From positions 1-64,000 of the forward strand of contig NZ_FNNZ01000002.1 of NCBI RefSeq assembly GCF_900106925.1: a DNA stretch of 64,000 bases. Direction: 5' to 3'. Source of the DNA: Thiocapsa roseopersicina. Its GTDB lineage: Bacteria; Pseudomonadota; Gammaproteobacteria; Chromatiales; Chromatiaceae. This document shows positions 9,021 through 17,821 of the stretch, piece by piece. Position 1 is the stretch's first letter; each line of letters starts with the position of its first letter. Under the pieces are notes generated by a model. That model saw nothing but the letters and a program-made list of their open reading frames with translations. It searched no databases and was not told where the DNA came from. A program made the position numbers and the translations under genes.

Positions 9021-9794
9021 CTACCTCGCCGCCAACGTCAGTTGATTCTGCTCGTCGTCGATGGTGACGCGGAAGCGCCCGAGCAGACTCATCCCCAAGA
9101 GGGCATTCCCGCCGAGCCGGGTGTCGTCGATAAAGGCCGCGGAGACCCCTTCGACCCGCGTCTCCCCGAGCCACACGCCGCTCAAAATGCCGAGCCGCGC
9201 GTCTACGGTCCCGTTTGCGGTCTGAACCGATTGCATCCGCAGATCGTTTGGCGAGATCCCGAGCGGGCCGATCAAGGAGGCGGGCAGGACCACATGATCC
9301 GAACCCGTGTCGATCAGCAACACCCGCTGGACGCGCTGTCCGTTCGGCCCCTCGAGGGTCAGGTTCACGGCATGCGAAGTTCCCTGACGCTGCGTCGGCA
9401 AGACGATCGAATCACCCGGTTGACCCTCCTCGTCGTCCGGCGAGACGTCCGACGGAAAACCCGATCCCTCGCTTTCGATGATCAGCGGCGGCGCGACCAC
9501 GGCAACCTTCTCGCCGAGGATGATGATCTGATCGACCCCGCCGTTGTCGGTCTGAACGATCACATGGTCGAAACTATCCAGCAACAGCCGAAGGCGCGGC
9601 ACCAGCTCGGCACCCTCGGCGCGCCCCTCCATGTCGACCGTTTGCTCGATGCCGCGCACCTCGAACCCGTGCTGGGCCATCAGCCGTTGCAGCTCCTCCT
9701 CGACGTTCACCAGCGGCGCCGCGTCCGGGGTTCCGACCAGAACGCCGGAGATCCAACAGAGGTTGACCAGGACCCGACGAACAAGCTGCTTCAT
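9021..9794 (-). CDS. Retropepsin-like aspartic protease, secreted or periplasmic
   Basis: 257-residue protein with an N-terminal hydrophobic segment (about 5-26, signal peptide or anchor). The C-terminal half (about 145-257) is a clan AA aspartic protease domain: the catalytic LIDTGSDHVVLP, a central substrate-flap region and the closing NALLGMSLLGRF followed by a beta-hairpin (DEQNQLTL). Only one DTG motif is present, so it must dimerise like retropepsins. This matches the TIGR02281-type bacterial family. An acidic linker (DVSPDDEEGQPGD) separates it from an unassigned N-terminal region. It lies upstream of cls on the same strand with a 210-base gap. Substrate unknown. Confidence 0.85.
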   Translation of the reverse strand: MKQLVRRVLVNLCWISGVLVGTPDAAPLVNVEEELQRLMAQHGFEVRGIEQTVDMEGRAEGAELVPRLRLLLDSFDHVIVQTDNGGVDQIIILGEKVAVVAPPLIIESEGSGFPSDVSPDDEEGQPGDSIVLPTQRQGTSHAVNLTLEGPNGQRVQRVLLIDTGSDHVVLPASLIGPLGISPNDLRMQSVQTANGTVDARLGILSGVWLGETRVEGVSAAFIDDTRLGGNALLGMSLLGRFRVTIDDEQNQLTLAAR

Positions 9795-10196
9795 GGCTCC
9801 GGACTCCGGACGCGATCGGTGCGAAAGATGAGATCAAGACTAGCAGTGCGCCGGTTCCAGAGCTACAGACCGGATCCTTCCGACACCGAGGTCGGAGACG
9901 CCGAAACGTCCCCTCCAAGTCGGGCGAACGCGCAAGGCCTCGAAGAAAACCGGGAAAGACCGGATCCGTTTCATTATGATTACCGATCTTTCGGTGGTCC
10001 CTTCAGGGCGTAGAGACAGGAGTCGTTCACGCTCCGAGCCCGAGCCGCACCATCTGCCGGAACATTTGCCGCATTCATCGAAGGAGCCGTCGCCCCGCGA
10101 CATCGCGCACCAAAACAGCAGGTCCGATCGGCACCCTGTCGACGACTCGGCGCCGAAGCCGTTAAGCGGACCCGAACACAGAGAGGACATTTCAGC
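9795..10196. other. Divergent intergenic region, protease gene and SLC13 permease
   Basis: About 400 bases between divergent genes, so it must hold both promoters. Several short frames cross it, all with Arg/Ser/Pro-rich shadow composition. A purine-rich AGAGGACA about 10 bases before 10197 is the likely ribosome binding site of the permease. I see no repeat or RNA gene. Confidence 0.5.
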
Positions 10197-12158
10197 ATGC
10201 TCGCCGCTTTTCGCGCCCTGACCAAGACCGATCTCGCCGCGGTCGTCTTCGCAGTCGTCGGGTTCTATGTCGCCGGCATCGTCCCGTCCGTGGAGATCGC
10301 CTGGGTCGTCGGCTTCCTTCTTCTGACCATCTTCCTGTTCGCCTTCGAGGTCGTCACCGTCGATGTCGCCGCGATCAGCATCATGGTCCTGCTCGGGCTG
10401 TCCGGGCTCTTTGCGCCCTTGATGGGGCTCGAGCAGGGCTTGGTGCCGGTCGAGCATCTGTTCGACGGCTTCGCGAGCAACGCGGTCATCTCCATCATCG
10501 CGGTCATGATCATCGGGGCCGGGCTCGACAAGACCGGGATCATGTCCAAGGTCGCGGGCTTCATCATGCGCATCGGCGGCAAAACCGAGTCGCGTATCAT
10601 CCCGCTGATCTCCGGGACCGTCGGCGGCATCTCGAGCTTCATGCAGAACGTCGGGGCCGCCGCACTTTTCCTGCCCGTGGTCAGCCGCATCTCCGCGCGC
10701 ACCGGCTTGCCGATGTCGCGCCTGCTCATGCCGATGGGCTTCTGCGCCATCCTCGGCGGCACCATCACCATGGTCGGCTCCAGCCCGTTGATCCTGTTGA
10801 ACGACCTCATCCTGACCTCGAACAAGGCACTCCCCGCCGGTACGACGCCGATGGAGACCTTTCAGCTCTTCGATGTCACCCCGATCGGAATCGCCCTGCT
10901 AACCGCCGGCATCCTCTATTTCGTGCTTGCCGGACGCTTCGTTCTGCCCTCGCGCGGGAACGAGATGCTGACCGGCAGCGACACCAGCACCTATTTCGCC
11001 GAAACCTACGGGCTGTCCTCCTTCGAGATCCGAGAGGTGAAACTTCGCCCCGAGAGCACGCTGGTCGGCATGAGCGTCGACGACTTGGAGCAGACCTGGC
11101 GCGTGCGAGTCATCGCGGTCGAGAAGGGCGACGGGCTGCGCCTGGGCGCCGACGGCGTGGATCGCTCCCTCGGCATCGATCCGGGCACGACGCTCGGCCT
11201 GCTCGGGACCGAGGAGAAGCTCAAGCGCTTTGCCGAGGACAACGCGGTCGATGTCAAACCCGACCTCGAGCTCTTCTCCGAGGCAATGTCGAACACCAAG
11301 GCAGGCGTCGCCGAGATCGTCATCCCGCCCGGCTCCAGCTTGATCGGCAAGACCGCCCGCGATGTCTGGATGCGCAAGACCTACGGGCTCTCGCTGCTCG
11401 CCATCAATCGTGGCGGCACCCAGATCACCTTCAACACCGGCGGCGTGCGCAATACGCCGCTCCTCGCCGGCGATGCCTTGGTGGTCCACACGACCTGGGC
11501 AGATCTGACGCGCCTGACCAAGGACCGCAACTTCGTCGTCGTGACGACCGAGTATCCGCACGAAGAGCTGCGTCCGCACAAGGTCCGCGCCGCTCTCGTG
11601 TTCTTCGCGATTACGCTGACCTTGGTCCTCTTCACCGATCTGCGGCTTTCGATCGCCCTGCTGACGGGTGCCATGGGTATGATCCTCGCCGGCGTGCTCT
11701 CGATCGACGAGGCCTACGAGGCCGTGAGTTGGAAGACGGTCTTCCTGTTGGCCTCGCTCATCCCGCTCGGGCTCGCCGTCGAGGCCAGCGGCACCGCCGC
11801 CTGGATCGCCCAGCAGACGTTGACGGCGCTCGGCGACGTGCCGATCTGGGTCGTCCAGGCCGCGCTCGCGGTGCTCGCGACCTTCTTCACCTTGGTGATG
11901 TCGAACGTCGGCGCGACCGTCCTGCTCGTCCCGTTGGCGGTCAACATGGCTCTGGGGATCGGCGCCGACCCGGCCGTGTTCGCCTTGACCGTGGCCATCG
12001 CAACGTCGAACTCCTTCTTGATTCCGACCCATCAGGTCAACGCGCTCCTCATGGGACCCGGCAACTATCGCGTCGTCGACTTCATGCGCGCCGGCGGCAT
12101 CATGACGATCATCTTCCTGGTCGTGGCGCTGACCATGCTCAATGTGGTCTTTGGCTGA
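10197..12158 (+). CDS. SLC13/DASS family permease with two TrkA-C domains
   Basis: 653-residue inner-membrane anion transporter. About ten to twelve hydrophobic segments flank a soluble middle region (about 265-455) holding two RCK/TrkA-C domains, the layout of bacterial DASS-type permeases. Each membrane half carries the family's Asn-Val-Gly signature: SFMQNVGAAALFLPVV in the first and MSNVGATVLLVPLAVNMA in the second. Family members carry dicarboxylates, sulfate or related anions, often with Na+; the substrate cannot be read here. In an organism oxidising sulfur to sulfate, sulfate movement is an attractive guess but only a guess. The stop codon TGA at 12156 is the first triplet of repeat element A. 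Confidence 0.88.
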   Translation: MLAAFRALTKTDLAAVVFAVVGFYVAGIVPSVEIAWVVGFLLLTIFLFAFEVVTVDVAAISIMVLLGLSGLFAPLMGLEQGLVPVEHLFDGFASNAVISIIAVMIIGAGLDKTGIMSKVAGFIMRIGGKTESRIIPLISGTVGGISSFMQNVGAAALFLPVVSRISARTGLPMSRLLMPMGFCAILGGTITMVGSSPLILLNDLILTSNKALPAGTTPMETFQLFDVTPIGIALLTAGILYFVLAGRFVLPSRGNEMLTGSDTSTYFAETYGLSSFEIREVKLRPESTLVGMSVDDLEQTWRVRVIAVEKGDGLRLGADGVDRSLGIDPGTTLGLLGTEEKLKRFAEDNAVDVKPDLELFSEAMSNTKAGVAEIVIPPGSSLIGKTARDVWMRKTYGLSLLAINRGGTQITFNTGGVRNTPLLAGDALVVHTTWADLTRLTKDRNFVVVTTEYPHEELRPHKVRAALVFFAITLTLVLFTDLRLSIALLTGAMGMILAGVLSIDEAYEAVSWKTVFLLASLIPLGLAVEASGTAAWIAQQTLTALGDVPIWVVQAALAVLATFFTLVMSNVGATVLLVPLAVNMALGIGADPAVFALTVAIATSNSFLIPTHQVNALLMGPGNYRVVDFMRAGGIMTIIFLVVALTMLNVVFG

Positions 12159-12237
12159 ACCGCGTCTGCTGCGATATGGATTGTCGATGTCAAACCCGGC
12201 CTCGGTCCGATCAATGAGGCCGGTAAGACGCGGTTCA
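12156..12237. repeat. Dispersed TIR element, copy A (82 bp)
   Basis: Ends are perfect 12-base inverted repeats, TGAACCGCGTCT at 12156-12167 and its complement at 12226-12237. The first triplet is the stop codon of the SLC13 permease. A T-rich run follows (12241-12260), so the pair of arms may act as terminator. The interior starts like copy B (CCGCGTCTGCTGCGA). Confidence 0.75.
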
Positions 12238-12259
12238 GGATTTTTTATTCGTTTCTTTC

Positions 12260-12347
12260 TAAAACCGCGTCCGCTGCGACGGGCTTGGAATCATGCGAGG
12301 GCAAGACCCGAATGACGACAGTGCATGTCATGCGCGACGCGGTTTTA
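12260..12347. repeat. Dispersed TIR element, copy B (88 bp)
   Basis: Ends are perfect 12-base inverted repeats, TAAAACCGCGTC at 12260-12271 and GACGCGGTTTTA at 12336-12347. It follows copy A after a T-rich 22-base spacer and ends 14 bases before the AAA ATPase start codon, so it probably lies in the ATPase mRNA leader. Confidence 0.75.
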
Positions 12348-12361
12348 TAGGGACGCGGGTG

Positions 12362-13594
12362 ATGTCGCTGCTGCGCAAGACGCCGACCTGTCCTGTTCAC
12401 GGCTGCGAGCTGGTGCTCTCGCACCACGGCAAGAAGAGCAATCTCGGGCATTACTTCGTCGAGGTGGTCGGCGCACCTCTCCTCTACTGCCCGCAGTGCT
12501 TGGAAAAGGGGCAGGACACCTCGGTAGAAGTCGAGCCGGCGGCGTCCAACGCCTTTCTGAAGCGGCTGGTCCAGGTGCTCGAAACCTCCGAGTTTCCGGG
12601 CCTCCTGAACAAGCCGAAGATCCGGGTCGATTTCAATCCGACGAAGACGACCTTGGAACACCCCTACACCCAAGCCGTCACGACCAACGCCGTTGCGATG
12701 GCGCAGCCCGGCGCCGCAGCAGCGCCGCCCGACGAGCCGGAAGAGACGCGCCTGGATGGCATCGAGCCGGTCGAGCCACGCCACACACTCGATCAGCTCA
12801 TCCTCGATCGGGACACCTTGGAGCGCATCCGCGAGGCGACCAACGTCCTGGTCTCTCAGGATTTGATCTACGTGACCTGGGGGCTGTGCTCGGTCGCGCG
12901 CACCGGGCGCAGGGTCGCGCTCAACTTCTACGGTCCTCCGGGGACCGGCAAGACCCTCGCCGCCGACGCCATCGCCGACCTGCTCGCCAAGAAGATCCTG
13001 CGAATCAGCTATGCGGAGCTGGAATCCAAGTATGTCGGCGAGACCCCCAAGAACATCAAGGCTGCGTTCGCCAAGGCGTCCGAGACCGGCGCCCTGCTCT
13101 TTTTCGACGAGGCGGACTCGATCCTCGGCAAGCGTCTCGTCAACGTCTCCCAATCGGCCGACAACAGCATCAATGTCGCGCGCAGCACGACCCTGATCGA
13201 GCTCGACAACTTCAACGGCGCGGTGATCTTCGCCTCGAATCTGGTCGGAAATTACGACACCGCCTTCCTGCGACGCATGCTCGCCCACGTCGAGTTTCGA
13301 CTCCCCGCCACCGAGCAGCGCGAGCAGATCTGGCGCTGCCACATCCCCCGCCAATTGCCGCTGGCCGAGGATGTCGACTTCGAGACCCTGGCGCTCTATT
13401 CGGAGGGTGCCGCGGGTGGCGACATCCAAAACGCCGTGCTGCTCGCCGCCTCCTACGCCTCCATGCGACAGGGTGCAGAGCAGGTCGTCACCCTCTCCGA
13501 CCTGAAACGCGCCATCGTCTTTCTGCTCGACGGTAAGCGTAAGATCCTCGAAGGCGATTCCGAGTCGGACGACGGTCGGTTCAACTGGGATTAA
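12362..13594 (+). CDS. AAA+ ATPase with N-terminal zinc-ribbon-like segment
   Basis: 410-residue cytosolic ATPase. Residues 1-50 contain Cys10/Cys15 (CPVHGC) and Cys43/Cys46 (CPQC), a likely zinc site. A linker is followed by a single AAA module: Walker A GPPGTGKT at 191-198, Walker B LLFFDEAD with DE at 249-250, a polar sensor-1 region (VIFASNLVGNYD) and arginine-rich RRM in the position of an arginine finger. The module resembles FtsH/spastin-type AAA domains, so it probably remodels or unfolds proteins. I start at the ATG at 12362; a GTG just before it is in frame. Its stop TAA lies in repeat copy C. The neighbours give no operon context, and the function is unknown. The zinc-ribbon fusion is unusual in my experience. 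Confidence 0.8.
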   Translation: MSLLRKTPTCPVHGCELVLSHHGKKSNLGHYFVEVVGAPLLYCPQCLEKGQDTSVEVEPAASNAFLKRLVQVLETSEFPGLLNKPKIRVDFNPTKTTLEHPYTQAVTTNAVAMAQPGAAAAPPDEPEETRLDGIEPVEPRHTLDQLILDRDTLERIREATNVLVSQDLIYVTWGLCSVARTGRRVALNFYGPPGTGKTLAADAIADLLAKKILRISYAELESKYVGETPKNIKAAFAKASETGALLFFDEADSILGKRLVNVSQSADNSINVARSTTLIELDNFNGAVIFASNLVGNYDTAFLRRMLAHVEFRLPATEQREQIWRCHIPRQLPLAEDVDFETLALYSEGAAGGDIQNAVLLAASYASMRQGAEQVVTLSDLKRAIVFLLDGKRKILEGDSESDDGRFNWD

Positions 13595-13659
13595 ACCGCG
13601 CCACCTCCAACGGTTGTCGAGTCTGCCGAGACCGATCCCATCCAAAAACATCGCATACG
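13591..13659. repeat. Dispersed TIR element, copy C (right end missing)
   Basis: Starts with TTAAACCGCGCC, whose TAA (13592-13594) is the stop codon of the AAA ATPase. It carries the subfamily-1 interior, including CCGATCCCATCCAAAAACAT, but after CGCATAC it runs into unrelated sequence, so the inner arm and right end found in copies D, E and F are lost. A decayed copy. Confidence 0.72.
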
Positions 13660-13789
13660 CTTATCGAATCCTTCGCAATTCACCTAGCCGACAGTGGCAA
13701 GGGGCCAGCATGATCGATTCCAATCTGCGCCTTGACCGGTCACGCAACGGCCGATTGCCGTTTTCGGACCTCTGAGCGCCGTCTCCGGA

Positions 13790-15049
13790 ATGCGTGCTCC
13801 GCCTTTCCTTGTGCTGATCCTGGCGGTCTCTGCCGCCCTGGCGTTGATCCTGGTCGGTCAACGGCCGGCGGGGGCAGAACCGATCCGCGTCGGGGTCGTA
13901 CATGCCTTGTCCGGCCCTATGGCCGAGAGCGAGAGAGGACTCGTGGATGCCGTGCGGCTCGCCGTGGAGGAGATCAACGCCGCGGGCGGACTCTTCGGAC
14001 GGCGATTGGATCTCATCCTCGCCGACAGCCGTTCGAATTGGACCACTGCAGCCACCGAGGTCGAGCGCCTGATTCTCCAAGAGCGCGTCAGCGTCTTGTT
14101 CGCCTGCTGGACATCGGCGTGTCGAAAGGCCGTCAGACCGGTTGTGGAGGAGCACCGTCACCTGATGTTTTATCCCCTGCAGTACGAGGGCCTGGAGGAG
14201 TCGCCTCATCTCGTCTACATGGGGTCCACGCCCAACCAGCAGATCATCCCTGGGACGCGCTGGACGATGGACCGATTCGGGACTCGGATCTATCTCGTCG
14301 GATCGGACTATATCTTCCCGCGCACCGCCAACCGGCTGATCCGCGATCTGGTCACCGCGGCAGAAGGTGAGATCCTCGCCGAGCGCTACGTGCCCATGGA
14401 TGCCGTCGACCTCGACGCGATCGCCGCCGAGATTCGACGACTGGCCCCGGACGCGGTGCTCAACACACTCAACGGCAACGCCAACCGTCACTTTTTCGCG
14501 TCCCTCCGGGCCGAGAATCTAACCGAGATGCCGGTGATCTCGTTCAGCGTGGCAGAGCCGGAGCTTCGGTCCATGCCCTCCGGGCAGTCCCATACCGCCC
14601 ATTACGCGGTTTGGGGTTATTTCCAGAGCCTACCCGATCCCGTCAACCGTCGCTTTGTCGACACCTTTCGGCAGCGCTTCGGCGCCGAGCGTGTGGTCAG
14701 CGATCCGATCGTGTCCAGCTACAACGGGGTTAGGCTGTGGGCCGAGGCGGTCCGCGCGGCCGGCACGGACGATCCGGCACAGATCAATCGCTCCGTCGGA
14801 CGCACGAGCCTGCACGGCCCGTCCGGAATCGTCGCCCTGGACGCAGCCACCCGACACCTATGGCGGCGAGTCTACGTGGGACACGCCCGAGCGGATGGGC
14901 AGTTCGATGCGGTCGAGATCTCCGAGTCGCCGATCCGCCCGGTGCCCTTTCCCGCCTCGCGCAGCCGGGCGGAGTGGCGTGGGCTGGTCGATCTGCTGTC
15001 AGGCGAAGCGAATCGGAGCCTGCCGAGGGATTCACGATGGGCACCCTGA
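13790..15049 (+). CDS. UrtA-like periplasmic urea/short-chain amide binding protein
   Basis: 419-residue periplasmic binding protein of the Peripl_BP_5/UrtA-FmdD group. The signal peptide spans about 1-29 (hydrophobic core LVLILAVSAALALILV, then AGAEP). UrtA-type signatures are clear: ACWTSACRKAV, FYPLQYEGLEESPHLVY, TPNQQIIP, VGSDYIFPRTANRLI, LNTLNGNANRHFF and HYAVWGYFQS. In transport operons such proteins feed urea or amides to UrtBCDE permeases, but no permease or ATPase gene lies nearby. Instead it overlaps the start of a membrane GGDEF/EAL gene by 13 bases, so it probably acts as a ligand-binding co-receptor for c-di-GMP signalling. That role is inferred from gene order. Confidence 0.88.
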   Translation: MRAPPFLVLILAVSAALALILVGQRPAGAEPIRVGVVHALSGPMAESERGLVDAVRLAVEEINAAGGLFGRRLDLILADSRSNWTTAATEVERLILQERVSVLFACWTSACRKAVRPVVEEHRHLMFYPLQYEGLEESPHLVYMGSTPNQQIIPGTRWTMDRFGTRIYLVGSDYIFPRTANRLIRDLVTAAEGEILAERYVPMDAVDLDAIAAEIRRLAPDAVLNTLNGNANRHFFASLRAENLTEMPVISFSVAEPELRSMPSGQSHTAHYAVWGYFQSLPDPVNRRFVDTFRQRFGAERVVSDPIVSSYNGVRLWAEAVRAAGTDDPAQINRSVGRTSLHGPSGIVALDAATRHLWRRVYVGHARADGQFDAVEISESPIRPVPFPASRSRAEWRGLVDLLSGEANRSLPRDSRWAP

Positions 15050-17739
15050 GCTCGCACCGGCTCGGCCTGCGCTTGACACTCGGATTCCTGATCGTCGCAC
15101 TGCTGCCGTTGGCGGGTCTGGCCTGGTTTTATCTGCACACCTTCGAGCGCGCACTCACCGCCACCGTTCTGCAGAACATCACATCGATCGCCGACAAGAA
15201 GGCCGATCAAATCGACAGCTATATCAACGAGCGATTGGTCGATGCCCGCTCCTTCGCGAGCCAGACCATGGTTCGCGAAGCCTTGTCGGCACTCGTCGCG
15301 ACTCGGACCCTGAGCACGGGGGCACGCACGGAGCTGGCGACCCTCGGCGAGCGCGCCGATTACCACGACCTGCTTCTGATCGATGCGAACGGCGATGTCG
15401 TCTTTTCGCTGCGCGGCGAGCCCGATCTGGGCACCAACCTCCTGCATGGCCCCTTTCGCGATTCCGAATTGGCGGCGGGATTTCGCCAGGCGATGACGTT
15501 CATGCACATCGACATGACCCGTTTCGCGCCCTACGCGCCGTCCGGGGGCGAGGTAGCGGCCTTCGTCGTCGCACCGATCCTCGACGCCCAACGTCCGATC
15601 GGCGCACTGGCGCTGCAGGTCAACCTCACCACCCTGATGCCGGTGGTCAGCGACCGCACCGGGCTCGGGACCAGCGGTGAAACCGTCCTGGCTGTTCAGG
15701 ACGGTCAGGCCGCGCTCTACACCGTCTCTTTGGAGCGCATGCCGGGAACGCCCTTCACCAACCCGGTTCCCCTCACCCAAATCGCCGAGCCGATGCAGCT
15801 GGCCCTGACCGGCAACCAGGGCCATGGCATCGTGAGCGACTACGGCGATATCGATGTCGCGGCCGGCTGGCGTTACCTGCCGGCCTTGGGTTGGGGCATG
15901 GTGGTCAAAATCGATACCGCCGAAGTCCTCGCACCCTTGCACGCGATGCAAAAGGCGACGGTATTGGCGTTCGCGGTCTTCCTCCTTGCCTCGGCCAGCG
16001 CGGCACTGGTGCTCGGTCGTCGGCTGGTCAGAGACGAGCGGATCATCGCCGCGCAGCAAACCCGCTACCGGGCCATGCTGGGCAGCATGAACGACGGTGT
16101 CGCGCTGTTTCGCCCGCTTGCCGACGGCAGCGAATTTACCCTGCTCGACATCAATGCCGCCGGCGAGCGGATCACCGGCGTGAAACGCCGGGAGGTGCTC
16201 GGGCGGCCCTCTCGGATCGCCTTTCCGGGCTTGGATGCCGCTGGCATCTACGCCGCGTTCGGCCGTGTTCTTCGCCGCGGCGGGAGTGAAACGATCGGCC
16301 TGACCGCCTACGTCAAGGATCGGCACAGCCTCTGGTTGCAGACCGACGTGATCCGCTTGCAGGGGGGCGAGATCCTGGCGGTCTTCAAGGACATCACAGC
16401 CCGCAAGACCGCGGACGAGCGCATCGAGCACCTCGCCCACCACGACAGCCTGACCGGCCTCGTCAATCGCCGCAATCTCGAGATCCTGCTGTCGCAGGCC
16501 CTGCATGCCGCTCACCGCGAGGGTCGACTGCTCGCGGTGCTCTTCATCGATCTGGACCGCTTCAAGGTCATCAACGACACGCTCGGCCATCACATCGGCG
16601 ATCTGCTGCTGGTCGAGGTGGCACACCGCCTTTGCCGCGACATGCGCGAGAGCGACATCGTCGCCCGCCAAGGCGGGGACGAGTTCGTCGTCGTGCTCAC
16701 CGCGCTCGAGTGTGCGCAGGACGCGGCCGTGGTGGCTGCCAAGATCCTGCTGGCCCTCGGCGAGCCTTACGACATCGAGGGCGACCGGCTGCACACCAGC
16801 CCAAGCATCGGCATCAGCATCTATCCCGATGACGGCCTGGACGCCGACACCCTGACGAAGAATGCCGACACGGCGATGTATCACGCCAAGGAGCAGGGCC
16901 GAAACAACATCCAGTTCTTCACCGAGGCACTCAACCTGGCGGCCGGCGAGCGCCTGACGGTCGAGCGCGAGCTGCGGGTCGCCATCGAGGAGGGTCAGCT
17001 CGCAGTGTACTATCAGCCCCAGTTAGAGGCCGCGGCGGACCCTCTGGGTTACCCCTTTGCCATGGAAGCCCTCGTGCGCTGGCGACATCCGCATCGCGGT
17101 TTGATCACGGCCGGTCATTTCATCCCGATTGCGGAGGAATCCGGACTCATCCACACGATCGGCGACTGGGTCTTGAACGAGGCCTGTCGCCGTTTCCGCG
17201 AATGGACGCACGCAGGGATCGGGCCGAGGCGCATCGCGGTGAACCTCTCCGCCCATCAACTACGCAACCCTGCCCTCCTCGATACCGTCGCCGCAGTGCT
17301 GCAACGCTACGAGCTGCACGAGGACGAGCTCGAGCTCGAGGTCACCGAGTCGGTCGCGATGCGCGATCCGGCACGCGCGGTCGAGACCCTGCAGGCCCTG
17401 CGCAACCTCGGGGTTAGGCTGGCGATCGACGATTTCGGCACCGGCCATTCCTCGCTGGCTTATCTGAAGCGTCTGCCGATCCAGACGCTGAAGCTCGATC
17501 GCGAGTTCGTGCGTGATATCGAGACCGACGAGAACGACGCCGCGATCAGTGCCGCGACCCTCGCACTCGCCCATGAGCTCGGCCTGCGGGTGGTGGCCGA
17601 GGGGATCGAGACGGAGGGTCAGAGCCGTTTCCTGCGAGCACACGGCTGCGACCTCCTGCAAGGCTATTTCTACGGCAAACCCGAGCCTGCAGAATTCTGG
17701 ACGGCGCACTGGACCGAGGAATCGAGAAAGAGCAGTTGA
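15037..17739 (+). CDS. Membrane PAS-GGDEF-EAL protein (c-di-GMP turnover)
   Basis: 900-residue inner-membrane signalling protein. Order: first membrane helix (about 8-30), a large periplasmic Cache-like sensor (about 31-295), second helix (about 305-330), a PAS-like domain (about 340-460), a GGDEF domain with intact GGDEF at 546-550 and an inhibitory-site RESD five residues before it, then an EAL domain with EAL at 677-679, DDFGTG at 798-803 and VVAEGIET. All catalytic residues I can check are present, so both diguanylate cyclase and phosphodiesterase activity are possible; in such hybrids the EAL side often dominates. The ATG at 15037 follows GAGGGA and overlaps the UrtA-like gene by 13 bases. 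The stop TGA lies in repeat copy D. Confidence 0.92.
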   Translation: MGTLSSHRLGLRLTLGFLIVALLPLAGLAWFYLHTFERALTATVLQNITSIADKKADQIDSYINERLVDARSFASQTMVREALSALVATRTLSTGARTELATLGERADYHDLLLIDANGDVVFSLRGEPDLGTNLLHGPFRDSELAAGFRQAMTFMHIDMTRFAPYAPSGGEVAAFVVAPILDAQRPIGALALQVNLTTLMPVVSDRTGLGTSGETVLAVQDGQAALYTVSLERMPGTPFTNPVPLTQIAEPMQLALTGNQGHGIVSDYGDIDVAAGWRYLPALGWGMVVKIDTAEVLAPLHAMQKATVLAFAVFLLASASAALVLGRRLVRDERIIAAQQTRYRAMLGSMNDGVALFRPLADGSEFTLLDINAAGERITGVKRREVLGRPSRIAFPGLDAAGIYAAFGRVLRRGGSETIGLTAYVKDRHSLWLQTDVIRLQGGEILAVFKDITARKTADERIEHLAHHDSLTGLVNRRNLEILLSQALHAAHREGRLLAVLFIDLDRFKVINDTLGHHIGDLLLVEVAHRLCRDMRESDIVARQGGDEFVVVLTALECAQDAAVVAAKILLALGEPYDIEGDRLHTSPSIGISIYPDDGLDADTLTKNADTAMYHAKEQGRNNIQFFTEALNLAAGERLTVERELRVAIEEGQLAVYYQPQLEAAADPLGYPFAMEALVRWRHPHRGLITAGHFIPIAEESGLIHTIGDWVLNEACRRFREWTHAGIGPRRIAVNLSAHQLRNPALLDTVAAVLQRYELHEDELELEVTESVAMRDPARAVETLQALRNLGVRLAIDDFGTGHSSLAYLKRLPIQTLKLDREFVRDIETDENDAAISAATLALAHELGLRVVAEGIETEGQSRFLRAHGCDLLQGYFYGKPEPAEFWTAHWTEESRKSS

Positions 17740-17821
17740 ACCGCGCCAGCTCCAACCGCCGTCGAGTCTCCCGGGGCCGATCCCATCCAAAAACATCACA
17801 GACCGCGCCGGGCGCGGTTTA
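17737..17821. repeat. Dispersed TIR element, copy D (85 bp), supplies stops of both neighbours
   Basis: Runs from TGAACCGCGCC to GGCGCGGTTTA. The left TGA is the stop codon of the GGDEF/EAL gene (+); the right TTA read on the minus strand is the TAA stop of the RND permease gene. It is subfamily 1, with the shared interior CCGATCCCATCCAAAAACAT and an extra inner arm ACCGCGCC beside the right end. It fills the whole space between two convergent genes and probably works as a two-way terminator. Confidence 0.82.

Noticed and set aside
9976-10221. 81-residue frame upstream of the SLC13 permease
   Set aside because: Arg/Ser/Pro/His-rich composition, overlaps the permease start, no ribosome binding site or family.
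12156-12347. Copies A and B as a CRISPR array or tRNA
   Set aside because: The repeats are inverted, not regularly spaced direct repeats, and neither folds into a cloverleaf.
14737-15036. Upstream extension of the GGDEF/EAL frame
   Set aside because: It runs through the UrtA-like coding sequence; the ATG at 15037 has a ribosome binding site and puts the membrane helix at the N-terminus.
14872-16884. 670-residue minus-strand frame opposite the GGDEF/EAL gene
   Set aside because: Shadow; the plus strand encodes intact GGDEF and EAL domains.
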